A DNA stretch of 64,000 nt, taken from Candidatus Acidulidesulfobacter diazotrophicus. GTDB taxonomy: Bacteria > SZUA-79 > Acidulodesulfobacterales > Acidulodesulfobacteraceae. The stretch lies in the NCBI GenBank assembly GCA_004195025.1, contig SGBB01000010.1, positions 1-64,000 of the forward strand, in the 5' to 3' direction. Position numbers and translations under genes: made by a program. Of this stretch, positions 17,607 to 27,189 are shown in pieces. The notes beneath the pieces were generated by a model. It had not been told where the DNA came from. It worked only from the letters and a program-made list of their open reading frames with translations, and searched no databases. Each line of letters begins with the position of its first letter. The first letter of the stretch is position 1.

Positions 17607-18894
17607 CTTTGGCAATTCTATAAATAAAGCGGCTATATTTGCATTTACCGAAAACGGCATAAAATTAGCATCAGAAATATCCTGCGAACTGCATAGTCGT
17701 TATAACGGTAATTACAAAAGTAATTGTAAAAGTAATTGCAAAAGTAACCGCAATAATAATTATGATAAACATTATGAAAGCGGTTATAAAAGTTTTTATA
17801 CAGGCGGTATTGAATTTTTTAACTACAATAATGTTAATTACCGTGAAAATATAGAATATGCTTTTAATGAATATGATTTTTTGATTTTCTTTCTCTCGTT
17901 AGGAGCAGCTATAAGACTTATATCTCCATTTATAAAAAGCAAGTTATCCGATCCCGGAGTAATAGTTATTGATGAAAAAGGCAATTTTGCTATAAGTGCG
18001 CTTTCTGGACACATAGGAGGAGCTAATGAACTAACCGCCGAAATAGCCGAAATTATAGGCGCAACCCCTGTAATAACGACTGCCACCGATGTTTCAAATA
18101 AGTTTTCGTTTGATTTATTTGCAAAAAAATTTAATTTAAATATTGAAAATAAAAATTGTATAAAATATATTAATAAATCATCGTTAAATAACGAACAATT
18201 TATAATTTTCATTCCTGATTCCGACTGTATTTTAAGTAAAAACGAAGAATTTAAAAATGAAATTAAAAAATATTTTACAGGTTTTGATTCAAAAATACAA
18301 TTGGTATATACTGAAAACGAGATAAAAGAAATATTTAAAAAAAATATAAATATAAATATAAATAAGTTAAATATTATAGTCATTTCTTATAAAACAGACG
18401 CTCTGGAATTATCTGATTTTGCGTTAGATGAATTATTATATGCCGGATTGCATGATGTTAATATATGCAGATTATTTCCAAGAAATTTGACCATAGGAAT
18501 AGGGTGCAATAAAAATACTTCTTTTGAAGAAATTGAAAATTTTATTCAAGAAATATGTAATGAAAATAATTTTTCTATACTGAGCATTAAAAACGTGGCT
18601 ACGATAGATATTAAATCAGAAGAAAAAGGGATTTTAGAATTTGCCAAAAAATACGCTCAATATATTGATTTTTTTTCAAAAGATGAAATTAATAATTTTA
18701 TCTCTGATAAAAATTTAAATAAAAATCCTGATTATGCTTTAAATATAAATATGATTACCGAATCTGCGTGTTTTCGCTACACAGGCGCATACTCGGTCTG
18801 TGAACCGTGCGCGCTTTTATCCTCTAACACAAATAAGGAGTTATTTATATGCAAGAAGAAAAAAGGAAATACTACAATAGCGGTGGCAATATAG
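17557..18894 (+). CDS. cbiG: cobalt-precorrin-5A hydrolase
   Basis: A 445-residue CbiG, which opens the delta-lactone ring and releases the C2 unit as acetaldehyde. The middle has LIFFLSLGAAIRLISPFIKSKLSDPGVIVIDEKGNFAISALSGHIGGANELT (the conserved core), and the C-terminal domain has LTIGIGCNKNTSFEEIENFI and CEPCALLSS. The N-terminal 60 residues include a KSNCKSNCKSN tandem and Asn-rich linker. The ATG at 17557 lies inside the end of cbiF and no better in-frame start is seen. Confidence 0.9.
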   Translation: MTRIFFTHSGKQRKADNFGNSINKAAIFAFTENGIKLASEISCELHSRYNGNYKSNCKSNCKSNRNNNYDKHYESGYKSFYTGGIEFFNYNNVNYRENIEYAFNEYDFLIFFLSLGAAIRLISPFIKSKLSDPGVIVIDEKGNFAISALSGHIGGANELTAEIAEIIGATPVITTATDVSNKFSFDLFAKKFNLNIENKNCIKYINKSSLNNEQFIIFIPDSDCILSKNEEFKNEIKKYFTGFDSKIQLVYTENEIKEIFKKNINININKLNIIVISYKTDALELSDFALDELLYAGLHDVNICRLFPRNLTIGIGCNKNTSFEEIENFIQEICNENNFSILSIKNVATIDIKSEEKGILEFAKKYAQYIDFFSKDEINNFISDKNLNKNPDYALNINMITESACFRYTGAYSVCEPCALLSSNTNKELFICKKKKGNTTIAVAI

Positions 18895-19778
18895 CTGCAA
18901 GTGTAAACAATAATAGTAATTGTAATAATATTAATGATAGTGTCAACAGTAATGATATAAAAAATAGCTGTAATAATTTAAATAATAACGAAAGTAGTGA
19001 TAATAGTAATCTTAATATAAAATACGGCAAAATTACTTTAATCGGAACAGGACCCGGAGATATTAAACATTTAACAAGAACCGCCGTTGAAGCAATAGAA
19101 GAGTGCAGCGTTATTATAGGATATTCTACTTATCTTAAACAAATTAGCAATTTATTGAGAGAAGAACAGAAAAAACTGCATTTTAATATGAAAGATGAAA
19201 TTACAAGATGCGAAGCGGCAATAAGTAAATCTATGGAAGGCGAAAACGTTGCGGTTGTTTCCGGAGGTGATGCAGGTATTTACGGCATGAGCGGACTTCT
19301 CTTAGAGTTATTAGACAAAAAATCGTTAATAGGTAAAATTCCTTTAGATTTTATACCGGGCGTTCCTGCTTTTTGCGCTGCCGCATGTTCTATAGGCGCC
19401 CCGATAATGAATGATTTTTGCGTTATTTCATTGTCAAACCTGCTCACTCCATGGGAAGACATAGAAAAAAGATTAGATTTTGCATCAAAAGGTGATTTTG
19501 TCATAATTATTTATAATCCTAAGAGCGCTAAAAGAAAAGATGAATTGACGAATGCTAAAGAAATTTTATTAAAAAATATTGATAAAAATAGACCTTCCGC
19601 AATTGTGAAAGCAGCTTCAAGACCAGATGAAGAAATAGTTATTACAACCCTCGAACATATAGACGAATTTGATTTAATCAGTATGAATACGACTATTATC
19701 ATTGGCAACAGCACAACATTTGTAAAAGATTTCTACATGATTACAAAAAGAGGGTACGGCAATAAATATAATTTATAA
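18849..19778 (+). CDS. cbiH: cobalt-precorrin-3B C17-methyltransferase
   Basis: A 309-residue tetrapyrrole methylase with KITLIGTGPGDIKHLTRTA, VAVVSGGDAGIYGMSGL, PGVPAFCAAACSIGAPIMNDFCVISLSNLLTPW and IIYNPKSAKRKDEL, all CbiH/CobJ landmarks. It methylates C17 and drives ring contraction. About 60 residues precede the domain and are Asn/Ser-rich; the start at 18849 is supported by AAGGAG at 18836-18841. Overlaps cbiG by 46 bases. Genes for CbiA, CbiC, CbiJ and a cobaltochelatase are not in the window. Confidence 0.9.
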   Translation: MQEEKRKYYNSGGNIAASVNNNSNCNNINDSVNSNDIKNSCNNLNNNESSDNSNLNIKYGKITLIGTGPGDIKHLTRTAVEAIEECSVIIGYSTYLKQISNLLREEQKKLHFNMKDEITRCEAAISKSMEGENVAVVSGGDAGIYGMSGLLLELLDKKSLIGKIPLDFIPGVPAFCAAACSIGAPIMNDFCVISLSNLLTPWEDIEKRLDFASKGDFVIIIYNPKSAKRKDELTNAKEILLKNIDKNRPSAIVKAASRPDEEIVITTLEHIDEFDLISMNTTIIIGNSTTFVKDFYMITKRGYGNKYNL

Positions 19779-19954
19779 AAACAATTTTATAATCTACAAT
19801 CTACAATCTACAATATATAACTTATATAATTAATTGATTCATGCTGCGCAAAATTACTATGTTATTATGATTGTATTATTTTAAATCTTTGTAAAACAGA
19901 ATATTTTAAAAGCCAATACTAAATATATGTATAAATATCGGAGAATTAAATATT

Positions 19955-20887
19955 ATGAAAATTTTGATTACCGGCGGAGCAGGTTTTATCGGATCTAATT
20001 TGTGCGAAAGACTTTTAGGCGAAGGCAATGAAATTTTATGTATGGATAATTTTTTTACGGGGTCTAAGGAAAATATCGCAGAATTTAAAGATAATCCTAA
20101 TTTTGAAATAATAAGACACGATATATCGGAATCTTTTAATATTGAAGCTGATTTCATTATTAATCTTGCCTGTCCTGCTTCGGTTCCATTCTACCAGAAA
20201 GACCCTCTTAAAACAATGAAAGATAATGTTTTCGGTATTTTTAACGTTATGGAAAACGCAAGGAGATTAAGGATTTCCGTATTGCACACTTCTACATCGG
20301 AAGTTTACGGTTCTCCTTCTGTTCATCCTCAGCCTGAGACTTATAACGGAAATGTTAATCCTGCTTCAATAAGGTCTTGTTATGATGAAGGGAAAAGAGC
20401 CGCAGAGACAATTATGTTTGATTATTATAGAACTTACGGTACAGATATTAAAATAGCGCGGGTTTTTAATACATATGGTCCAAAGATGCTTGAAAATGAC
20501 GGAAGAGTGGTTTCAAATTTTATAGTTCAGGCATTAAAAGGGATTGACTTGACAGTTTACGGAGACGGGAAACAAAACCGTTCTTTTTGCTATATTTCCG
20601 ATTTAGTTGACGGGATTATGCTTTTGAAAAACTCAAAAAAATTTACTGGTCCTGTTAATCTTGGAAATACTTATGAGTTTACTATAATAGAATTTGCAAA
20701 ATTAGTATTATCTTTAACTAATTCTAAATCAAAGATAGTATTTAAAGACCTGCCTAAAGATGACCCTATTCAGAGACGGCCTGATTTAACTTTAGCAAAA
20801 GAAAAATTAGGTTATAATCCAAAAATAGATATAGAAACCGGTTTAAAATTAACTATTGAATATTTTAAGAAAAAATTAAAAGTTTAA
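19955..20887 (+). CDS. uxs: UDP-glucuronate decarboxylase (UDP-xylose synthase)
   Basis: A 310-residue extended SDR. ILITGGAGFIGSNLCERLL at the N-terminus binds NAD, and SCYDEGKRAAETI carries the YxxxK catalytic pair; SEVYGSPSVHPQPE and YGPKMLENDGRVVSNFI are typical of UXS. It turns UDP-glucuronate into UDP-xylose for surface polysaccharide. Single gene, preceded by GGAG. Confidence 0.88.
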   Translation: MKILITGGAGFIGSNLCERLLGEGNEILCMDNFFTGSKENIAEFKDNPNFEIIRHDISESFNIEADFIINLACPASVPFYQKDPLKTMKDNVFGIFNVMENARRLRISVLHTSTSEVYGSPSVHPQPETYNGNVNPASIRSCYDEGKRAAETIMFDYYRTYGTDIKIARVFNTYGPKMLENDGRVVSNFIVQALKGIDLTVYGDGKQNRSFCYISDLVDGIMLLKNSKKFTGPVNLGNTYEFTIIEFAKLVLSLTNSKSKIVFKDLPKDDPIQRRPDLTLAKEKLGYNPKIDIETGLKLTIEYFKKKLKV

Positions 20888-20936
20888 ATTTAAAATTAAA
20901 ATTATTAGTCCAAATCCCGATTGATAAATTTATTTT

Positions 20937-21050
20937 CTGGATGAGCCGCCTAAATACCGGCGGCTTTAAACCGTACCCGCCTACGCGGGAATCCAGTGTT
21001 TGTTTAACATTAAAAAGTTTGGATAGTTTCTAATACAGGATTAAGGATAC
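20937..21050. repeat. REP-like dispersed repeat, copy 2 (between convergent genes)
   Basis: Contains GCCGCC (20945-20950) pairing with GGCGGC (20959-20964), then CCCGCCTACGCGGGAATCCAG-like sequence, and ends TAGTTTCTAATACAGGATTA. It separates the 3' ends of the UXS and GspF genes and its hairpins could stop both transcripts. Confidence 0.65.
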
Positions 21051-21064
21051 ATTTCATTATATTT

Positions 21065-22276
21065 TTATTTTTTAACAAAATTTATAACATCTATTATAGG
21101 AAGATAAATAGCAAGCGCTAAAAATAAAACCATTCCGAATATAATAGTTAGGAGTATAGGTTCTATCGAAGCCTGCAATATGCTTAGCTGATGATCTAAA
21201 TCCTCATCAAAATAATCGGCTACTTTGTTAAGCATCTCGTCTATATGCCCTGTTTCTTCGCCAATGCTTATCATTTGGATTATTATAGGAGAAAATATTT
21301 TTGAATCTATAAAACTCTGGGTAATAGAATTGCCTTTTGCAATTTCTTCCTGCAATTCATCTATTTTTTTTGTAAAATATTTATTTTCCACGGCATTTCT
21401 TATAAGTTCAAATGCTCGGTTAACGGGTATGCCGCTTTGAAATAAAAGACCAAAAATTCTTGTAAATTGACCCATCATGGATTTATAAAAAATACTTCCG
21501 AATATAGGTATTTTTAATTTGTATTCATCCCACCATAATCTTCCTTTGGCTGAGTTTAAATAAAGTTTAACGGAAATAATTAATGCTGCAAAAATTGCTA
21601 ACATAATATACCAATAATTAACAAAAAAATTGGAAATGACAACTAAAATTCTGGTTTCAAGGGGAAGCGGCACATTAAAACTACTGTAAAGCATTGCAAA
21701 TTTAGGAATAACAAATCCGATTAATATTGCAGTTGCAATAATTATTGCCGAAATAACCAATTTTGGATAAAATGTAGCGCTTTTAACTTTTGATTTAATC
21801 GTCATTTCTTTTTCCATAAGCAAAGCAATTCTGACTAAAACATCATATAAAAGACCTGTTGACTCCCCTACTTCTACCATATTAACATATATTTCAGAAA
21901 ATATTTTTGGATGGTTGCCGAGACTTTTCGCTAATGTTTGACCGCTTTCAATATCATCTTTGACTTCTTGAAGAATAATTTTTAATTTTTTATTTCTAGT
22001 GAATTCTATCAAAGAAGTTAAGCTTTTGCTGATAGGAACGCCGGATTGATACAAAGTAGCAAGCTGGCGGGAAAAAATAATTATATCTTTTTTTGATACA
22101 GATTGAAAAGAAGGTATAAGTTCGCTCATTGAAATACTTGATTTTTCTTCAACCGATAATGGAATCAGCTTAAGATTTTCAATGTTTTTTTCTGCAGCAA
22201 TCAGAGAAGCGGCGTCAATTTGACCGACAACCAATTTTCCGTATCTGTCTCTTGCCCTGTAAATATAAGTTGACAT
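21065..22276 (-). CDS. pilC: type IV pilus / type II secretion inner-membrane platform protein
   Basis: A 403-residue GspF/PilC protein with the short N-terminal YIYRARDRYGKLVVGQIDA, two GspF domains (about 70-195 and 272-395: FSRQLATLYQSGVPISKSL, then QFTRIFGLLFQSGIPVNRAF) and three membrane segments (about 168-192, 215-238, 370-395). It forms the platform turned by the GspE/PilB motor. The motor gene lies upstream on the same strand, 325 bases away; no pilin or secretin gene is in the window. Confidence 0.9.
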   Translation of the reverse strand: MSTYIYRARDRYGKLVVGQIDAASLIAAEKNIENLKLIPLSVEEKSSISMSELIPSFQSVSKKDIIIFSRQLATLYQSGVPISKSLTSLIEFTRNKKLKIILQEVKDDIESGQTLAKSLGNHPKIFSEIYVNMVEVGESTGLLYDVLVRIALLMEKEMTIKSKVKSATFYPKLVISAIIIATAILIGFVIPKFAMLYSSFNVPLPLETRILVVISNFFVNYWYIMLAIFAALIISVKLYLNSAKGRLWWDEYKLKIPIFGSIFYKSMMGQFTRIFGLLFQSGIPVNRAFELIRNAVENKYFTKKIDELQEEIAKGNSITQSFIDSKIFSPIIIQMISIGEETGHIDEMLNKVADYFDEDLDHQLSILQASIEPILLTIIFGMVLFLALAIYLPIIDVINFVKK

Positions 22277-22601
22277 TTTTAATTATGTTAGTTTTTAAAT
22301 TAATATTATTATTATTCTAATTATTTATGAAGTTATTATGAAGCTAATCGGCATTATATTATATTATATTATATTATATTATTATATTATTATATTATAT
22401 ATAATAATATCCCTTTTCTCAAAATTGCCTATATAAATTATTAAATATATCGCAATGCATTAATAACGTTAGATTATTGCTTTCGCAAGAATGACACCTA
22501 ACGGATGAACTTTTAAAATCCCTCGAAGTCATTCCCGCTTTAGCGGGAATCCAGAAAATAAAATTACTAACGCGGTGATTTAAGAATATAATATTATTTA
22601 T
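22277..22601. other. AT-repeat and REP-containing spacer
   Basis: No gene seen. Holds a TTATA-type simple repeat (about 22345-22410) and REP-like copy 3 (22477-22555). Confidence 0.6.
22477..22555. repeat. REP-like dispersed repeat, copy 3
   Basis: TTGCTTTCGCAAGAATGACA at the left, then CATTCCCGCTTTAGCGGGAA with TCCAG at the right. The 7-bp CCCGCTT/TAGCGGG stem is the clearest version of this family. Confidence 0.75.
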
Positions 22602-24353
22602 TTAAATATCCTGCGTTGCCTGAAGAACTTCTTCTATAGTAGTAAGCCCCTCTAATACTGTTAATATGCCATGTTGTCTTAGTGTAGTAAAACCATTTTT
22701 AACAGCAGTATCCCTCATCATAGAAACATCTGCTTTTTCTAAAATTAGTTTTTGTAAATTTTTGTCCGGAATTAATAATTCATATATAGGAATTCTTCCC
22801 TTAAATCCAGTATCTCTGCATGCAGGGCAACCTTTTTCTTTATAAAAATAAATCGTTTTATCCTCAGGCAAACCTAATTCTTTTAATAATTCGACATCGG
22901 GGCTAAACGGTTCTTTGCATTTATCGCAAAGTTTTTTTAGCAGTCTTTGTCCTATAATGCCGATAATAGAAGAAGATATTAAAAATGGTTCTATTTCCAT
23001 ATCTATCAATCTTGATATTGTGCTTGAAGCATCCTGAGTATGCAGCGTTGAAATAACAAAATGACCTGTAAGCGAAGCTTGTATTGCTATTTTTGCAGTG
23101 TCTATATCTCTTATTTCTCCGACAAGTATAATGTCGGGGTCCTGCCTTAAAACTGATCTTAAAATACTATCAAAAGACATTCCTCCTTTAAGGTTTGCTT
23201 CAACCTGATTGATATATTTTATTTTATATTCAACAGGATTTTCAACCGTAACTAAATTTTTGTTTATTTTATTTAATTCTGTTAAAATGGAATAAGCAGT
23301 TGTTGTTTTGCCTGAGCCCGTTGGCCCGGTTATTAGAAATAAACCGTATTTTTTATTTACGAGTTTTAATATTTTATCTTTTGTTTTATTATCTATATCG
23401 GCGGATTCAGAGATTTTGTGTATCTTAGATGATTTGTCTAATATTCTAAGAACCGCTTTTTCTCCGTTTATAGTGGGAAGAACGGAAACTCTTATGTCAA
23501 GTTCTTTTCCCGAAAGCGTAATATTAAATCTTGAATCCTGAGCATTTCTTTTTTCAGCAATATCCATATTAGACATTATTTTAATTCTTGCAATCAAAGG
23601 ATTAATAAATTGTTTCGGGATTTTTTTAGTTTCAAAAAGTTCGCCGTCTATCCTTTCTCTAATTAAAATTTCGTCTTCTAAAGGTTCTACGTGGATATCC
23701 GAAGCTCTGTTTTTGGATGCCGAAACTATTATATCGTTAACTAATTTAATTATATTTATATCTTCAGATTCCATAATTTCTTTATTTATTTCGGTATTGA
23801 CGGATGATGATGTACCAAAGACTGAATATGCCCCGATATCTTTCTGCGGCTCTTTGTTTAAATTGAGATTTATATGTTCATTTTTATCGGCTTTTATTAT
23901 ATCTTTTGCAGAATAAACAAAATCAATAGCTCTGAGTATTTCATGCTCTCTCGCAACTGCAATTTCTATATCATAGCTGACTGCTTTTTTTAAAGCATCT
24001 ACCGCAAAAACGTTTAAAGGGTCAGACAGCACCACCGTTAGAGTATTTCCGTAAAGATTAATTCCAACCATTTTGAACTGTCTTGAAAGAGTTTCTGACA
24101 AAATTTTACCGACGGCAGGATCAATAGCTATTTTTGATAATTCTATTTTTTTAATGTTTAACTGCTGCGATAAAGCATTAATTATATTGTCTTCCGATAG
24201 AATATTAAGAGCAACTAAAGCAGTGCCGAGTCTCATATTTCTTTTCTTAGCTTCGGTAAGGGCATATTCTAATTGTGTCGCATTAAGAAGCTTGGAATCA
24301 ACTAAAATTTCCCCAAGTTTTTTTGATTTCAACAAATTATTTAAAATTGCCAT
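22602..24353 (-). CDS. pilB: type IV pilus / type II secretion assembly ATPase
   Basis: A 583-residue GspE/PilB ATPase. An MshEN domain occupies about residues 1-150; the motor has Walker A GPTGSGKTTTAYS, Asp box and Walker B ILVGEIRDIDTA, the HTQDAS His box, and a four-Cys zinc site (CDKCKEPF and CPACRDTGFKGR). It powers pilin assembly from the cytoplasm. Paired with the downstream pilC-like gene. Confidence 0.92.
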   Translation of the reverse strand: MAILNNLLKSKKLGEILVDSKLLNATQLEYALTEAKKRNMRLGTALVALNILSEDNIINALSQQLNIKKIELSKIAIDPAVGKILSETLSRQFKMVGINLYGNTLTVVLSDPLNVFAVDALKKAVSYDIEIAVAREHEILRAIDFVYSAKDIIKADKNEHINLNLNKEPQKDIGAYSVFGTSSSVNTEINKEIMESEDINIIKLVNDIIVSASKNRASDIHVEPLEDEILIRERIDGELFETKKIPKQFINPLIARIKIMSNMDIAEKRNAQDSRFNITLSGKELDIRVSVLPTINGEKAVLRILDKSSKIHKISESADIDNKTKDKILKLVNKKYGLFLITGPTGSGKTTTAYSILTELNKINKNLVTVENPVEYKIKYINQVEANLKGGMSFDSILRSVLRQDPDIILVGEIRDIDTAKIAIQASLTGHFVISTLHTQDASSTISRLIDMEIEPFLISSSIIGIIGQRLLKKLCDKCKEPFSPDVELLKELGLPEDKTIYFYKEKGCPACRDTGFKGRIPIYELLIPDKNLQKLILEKADVSMMRDTAVKNGFTTLRQHGILTVLEGLTTIEEVLQATQDI

Positions 24354-24573
24354 ATTATATTATTTTATTAATAAAATACTAAAAGTGAAATTTAAACACA
24401 AACTTTATATGTTATATAGTTGATATGTTATATATTTACAAAAAAAAATAAGAATTAATTTAATAATTTATTAATTTAATAATTTATTGATTTAATAATT
24501 AAAAATAAGAATTAAAATTAATTAAAATTAATGATTTAAAAAATAAAAATAAATAATAAAGAAATTAAAATAA

Positions 24574-25368
24574 TTAAAATATAAGATTGCAAGAATTATA
24601 AACTTTATTAAATAAATTAATATTTAGCTGACCGGGAGCAGTTGATAATCCGTTGTCTGCAGAACAATAAGCCAAAAAAGAACCATAATTTAATGAAAGA
24701 ACTCTCGTTAATTTCCCTTTATCTCCCATGCCGAAAATTATAAATTCAGGATAATTTTCAATATCCGAATTTCTAATTTCATTTATTTTATCACAAATGG
24801 ACAATATATCTAAAGATTCCTGTTTTGATGTAATTATTGCCGCCATTTTAAAGAAATCTGCTTTTAAATAGCTTGCTTCAATATAAAATTGCATTGCTTT
24901 TTCTAAATCAATAAAAGAGTTAAAATCATGTACCGATAAAATAACTTCGGAGTTTTTGCTATGAGCAAATTCTATAAAATCGGCAATTAAATATTTGTCT
25001 GTTGTATCTTGTTCAATATCAACGGTTTTTATTCCGTTATCTATCAATTTTTTTAAAAAAGATAATTTATCGATTATTATATCAGATTTTATATCTGATT
25101 TATTTTCAATATTATTAGCATCTTTGTAAATATTTCTTTTAGTTGCTATTATAGGAAAATTGAATTTTTCGCAATAAGAGATTATTTCTTTAAGATATTT
25201 ATTAAATAACAACTCTTCATTAAAATCATTTAAAAGGTCAAATCTGATTTCAACGCATGAGTAGTTATTGTTTATAGCATATTCAACGGCAGAAATAACT
25301 TTTGAGGTTTCTATGCTTCCGATTGATGCGCAAATGCATGGTTTTTTATTAATTTTGGATAATATCAT
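24574..25368 (-). CDS. aroD: type I 3-dehydroquinate dehydratase
   Basis: A 264-residue class I dehydroquinase of the shikimate pathway, dehydrating 3-dehydroquinate through a Schiff base. CVEIRFDLL, TVDIEQD, VILSVHDF and ADFFKMAAII (its Lys is the Schiff-base residue) are in order, ending in the usual SADNGLSTAPGQLN loop. Apparently monocistronic with AT-rich flanks. Confidence 0.88.
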   Translation of the reverse strand: MILSKINKKPCICASIGSIETSKVISAVEYAINNNYSCVEIRFDLLNDFNEELLFNKYLKEIISYCEKFNFPIIATKRNIYKDANNIENKSDIKSDIIIDKLSFLKKLIDNGIKTVDIEQDTTDKYLIADFIEFAHSKNSEVILSVHDFNSFIDLEKAMQFYIEASYLKADFFKMAAIITSKQESLDILSICDKINEIRNSDIENYPEFIIFGMGDKGKLTRVLSLNYGSFLAYCSADNGLSTAPGQLNINLFNKVYNSCNLIF

Positions 25369-25566
25369 TATTTTATTTTTTTATTTTTATATTAATGATT
25401 ATTTAACATAAAAATTTATATTTTATGATTATTTTAATTTTATTTATTATTTATTATTTATAATTTTTATTAACTATTTTTTAATACAATAATAATATAA
25501 TATAATATAAATTTTTAATTTAAATATATTTTATTATGGAAGTTTATTATATTTTTATAATTTGTT

Positions 25567-25761
25567 TTATTTTTTAATTTTTTCTGAAGCAAGGATTCCT
25601 CCTAATCCCCATTCGTCTTTTGGAAAATCTTCTACGACAACCCAAACATGTGATATATCTAAATCTAAAGAATCGGCAACAGATTTTGATACAGATTTTA
25701 TTAATTTTTCTTTTTGTTCTTTTGTTCTTCCTTCCAGCATTTTAATAGATATAAAAGGCAT
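25567..25761 (-). CDS. 4-oxalocrotonate tautomerase family protein
   Basis: A 64-residue tautomerase. MPFISIKMLEGRTKEQKEKL gives the catalytic Pro after Met removal and the family's GRT motif; DISHVWVVVEDFPKDEWGLGG is the usual C-terminal half. The natural substrate is unknown. Strong GGAGG ribosome site on the minus strand. Confidence 0.88.
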   Translation of the reverse strand: MPFISIKMLEGRTKEQKEKLIKSVSKSVADSLDLDISHVWVVVEDFPKDEWGLGGILASEKIKK

Positions 25762-25805
25762 AATATTTTCCTCCTTAAGAATTAAATATAGTATTAAGAG
25801 TTAAA

Positions 25806-25925
25806 AACTTGACATACTCCCCATGCCTACGAGGCAGGGGATTCTGGTATCAACGGCAGTTGCTGACAAAGTCCGTATTATTCTCCTACTCCAAGAGAAG
25901 ATGTCCCTTCTCGTAAATTAAAGAA
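25806..25925 (-). mobile_element. IS200/IS605-type right-end relic
   Basis: ACTTGACATACTCCCCATGC followed by CTACGAGGCAGGGGATTC forms a hairpin: CCCC-a-TGCCT (25819-25828), loop ACG, AGGCAGGGG (25832-25840). This sequence is the familiar end of IS605/IS1341-type tnpB elements, seen here in reverse. No tnpA or tnpB reading frame remains. It could also be a solitary end or a TnpB guide-RNA remnant. Identification is from memory of such ends, not a search. Confidence 0.5.
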
Positions 25926-26010
25926 TAGCTAATATAAATATTAATGGTTACCGATAATTAATGACAATCGCATTTCTTATTGTTTAGATTTTAGATTAAA
26001 GTTATATTGT

Positions 26011-26173
26011 TTATATAATATCTTATTTATATAATTATAATATTCATGTCATTTATATAATATCTTATTTATATAATTATAATATTCATGTCATTAATAT
26101 AATATCTTATTTATATAATTATAATATTCATGTCATTTATATAATATCTTATTTATATATAATATTTATGTCA
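26011..26173. repeat. 42-bp tandem repeat, four copies
   Basis: Four units of about 42 bases, each with TATAATATCTTATTTATATA and ending AATATTCATGTCA: 26011-26051, 26052-26093, 26094-26135 and a shortened 26136-26173. No spacer variation, so not a CRISPR. It lies directly before the promoter of the candidate small RNA. Confidence 0.85.
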
Positions 26174-26211
26174 ATTAAAAATTTCTATTAATAGATTTAG
26201 CTAAATATATT

Positions 26212-26241
26212 TTGACATTTATATAAATTATATATTACAAT
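26212..26241 (+). promoter_or_regulatory. sigma-70-like promoter of the candidate small RNA
   Basis: TTGACA at 26212-26217 and TACAAT at 26236-26241, 18 bases apart, just downstream of the 42-bp repeats. Confidence 0.55.
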
Positions 26242-26247
26242 AATATC

Positions 26248-26374
26248 AATGAGGGAATATAAATTATTAAATATTTATATTTAAGGTTTTCATCTTTTTA
26301 TTAATTATTAAATTCCTCATTTAATGTCCTCCTACCCGCCGAATTATTTAAACTATTTTTTGGCGGGTTTTTAT
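26248..26374 (+). ncRNA. candidate small RNA with CCUCC-bearing segment
   Basis: About 125 bases bounded by a promoter-like sequence and an intrinsic terminator, with no reading frame. ATGAGGGAAT (26249-26258) can pair with ATTCCTCAT (about 26312-26320) with one bulged G, followed by an unpaired TGTCCTCCTA, then the terminator stem. The exposed CCUCC could bind ribosome sites. No known RNA family is recognised; the call rests on promoter, structure and terminator only. Confidence 0.45.
26334..26373 (+). terminator. intrinsic terminator
   Basis: ACCCGCC (26334-26340) pairs with GGCGGGT (26362-26368) and is followed by TTTTT. Nothing coding ends just before it, which argues for a short non-coding transcript. 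Confidence 0.8.
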
Positions 26375-26420
26375 TTGTCATAGACATTTTAATAGTTGAT
26401 GACCAAAGATAAAAAAATTA

Positions 26421-26449
26421 TTGACATGATAATCTTTTTTAACTATACT
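26421..26449 (+). promoter_or_regulatory. consensus sigma-70-like promoter upstream of tRNA-Asn
   Basis: TTGACA at 26421-26426 and TATACT at 26444-26449 with a 17-base spacer. The next feature downstream is tRNA-Asn, about 150 bases on. Confidence 0.65.
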
Positions 26450-26606
26450 TATTTTATTTAGTTATATTTAAATATATTTATTTAATATTTATATATATAT
26501 TTAGGCTTTATTAGTTTATAATTTATTAGTTTATAAATTGCTTGATTATGTTTTAATTTAATAATATTTTATAAACGCAATTTTGAAATAAAATTATTGA
26601 TTTTAT

Positions 26607-26682
26607 TCCCCGATAGCTCAGCTGGCAGAGCAAGTGGCTGTTAACCACTGGGTCGGCGGTTCGAATCCGTCTCGGGGAGCCA
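26607..26682 (+). tRNA. tRNA-Asn (GTT)
   Basis: A complete 76-base cloverleaf with encoded CCA. The acceptor stem is TCCCCGA/TCGGGGA with discriminator G; the D arm is GCTCAGCTGGCAGAGC; the anticodon stem AGTGG/CCACT holds the loop CTGTTAA with anticodon GTT at 26640-26642; the T arm contains GGTTCGAATCC. The 3' side leads into a gene-poor stretch with decayed coding sequence, as is common next to tRNA integration sites, though no att duplication was found. Confidence 0.97.
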
Positions 26683-27189
26683 TTAAAATCCGCAGCAAAT
26701 AAGCCTTTCAAACGATATTTTTTCTCTTGATGCAATTCTTAAAAATGATAAAATTTAATAAAAATATGGTATATTATTGTCTTAAAATTATCCACATTAG
26801 CCACAACCAAATTTATGAAAAATCTATAAAAAATAGTAAATTTTAAAAATTAAAATATTGACTAATCGGCGTAGTATATTACCTCTATTGGCAGCTTACT
26901 ATATCTTAATATGTAAATTAATTATAACAAAGGTTGAAATTTTATTTTTTCTACTAATATTTATTTTAATATAATTCTTTGACTAAAATTAGAGTTCATT
27001 TCATTATAGTTTTTAATAAATGGTTTAACTTCTTCTGAATCTATCCTTGCATTAAAACCTTATATAAATAAGATATTGTTAAATATTTGGATAAATATCA
27101 ATAATGTAGTATAATTAAAAATGTATTAAAACCATTATAAAAATTCATATATTATTAAATATATGAGGACACAATATAGGATTTGATTA
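26683..27189. other. gene-poor AT-rich stretch
   Basis: No intact gene. The minus strand of 26961-27059 reads as a 30-codon tail (NARIDSEEVKPFIKNYNEMN...) with natural-looking codons but no upstream continuation; possibly the end of a decayed gene. Otherwise nothing recognised. Confidence 0.4.

Noticed and set aside
26011-26173. Possible CRISPR array
   Set aside because: Units are contiguous near-copies without unique spacers and no cas genes are nearby.
26553-26735. 60-codon minus-strand frame across tRNA-Asn
   Set aside because: It reads through a complete tRNA gene and has no family features.
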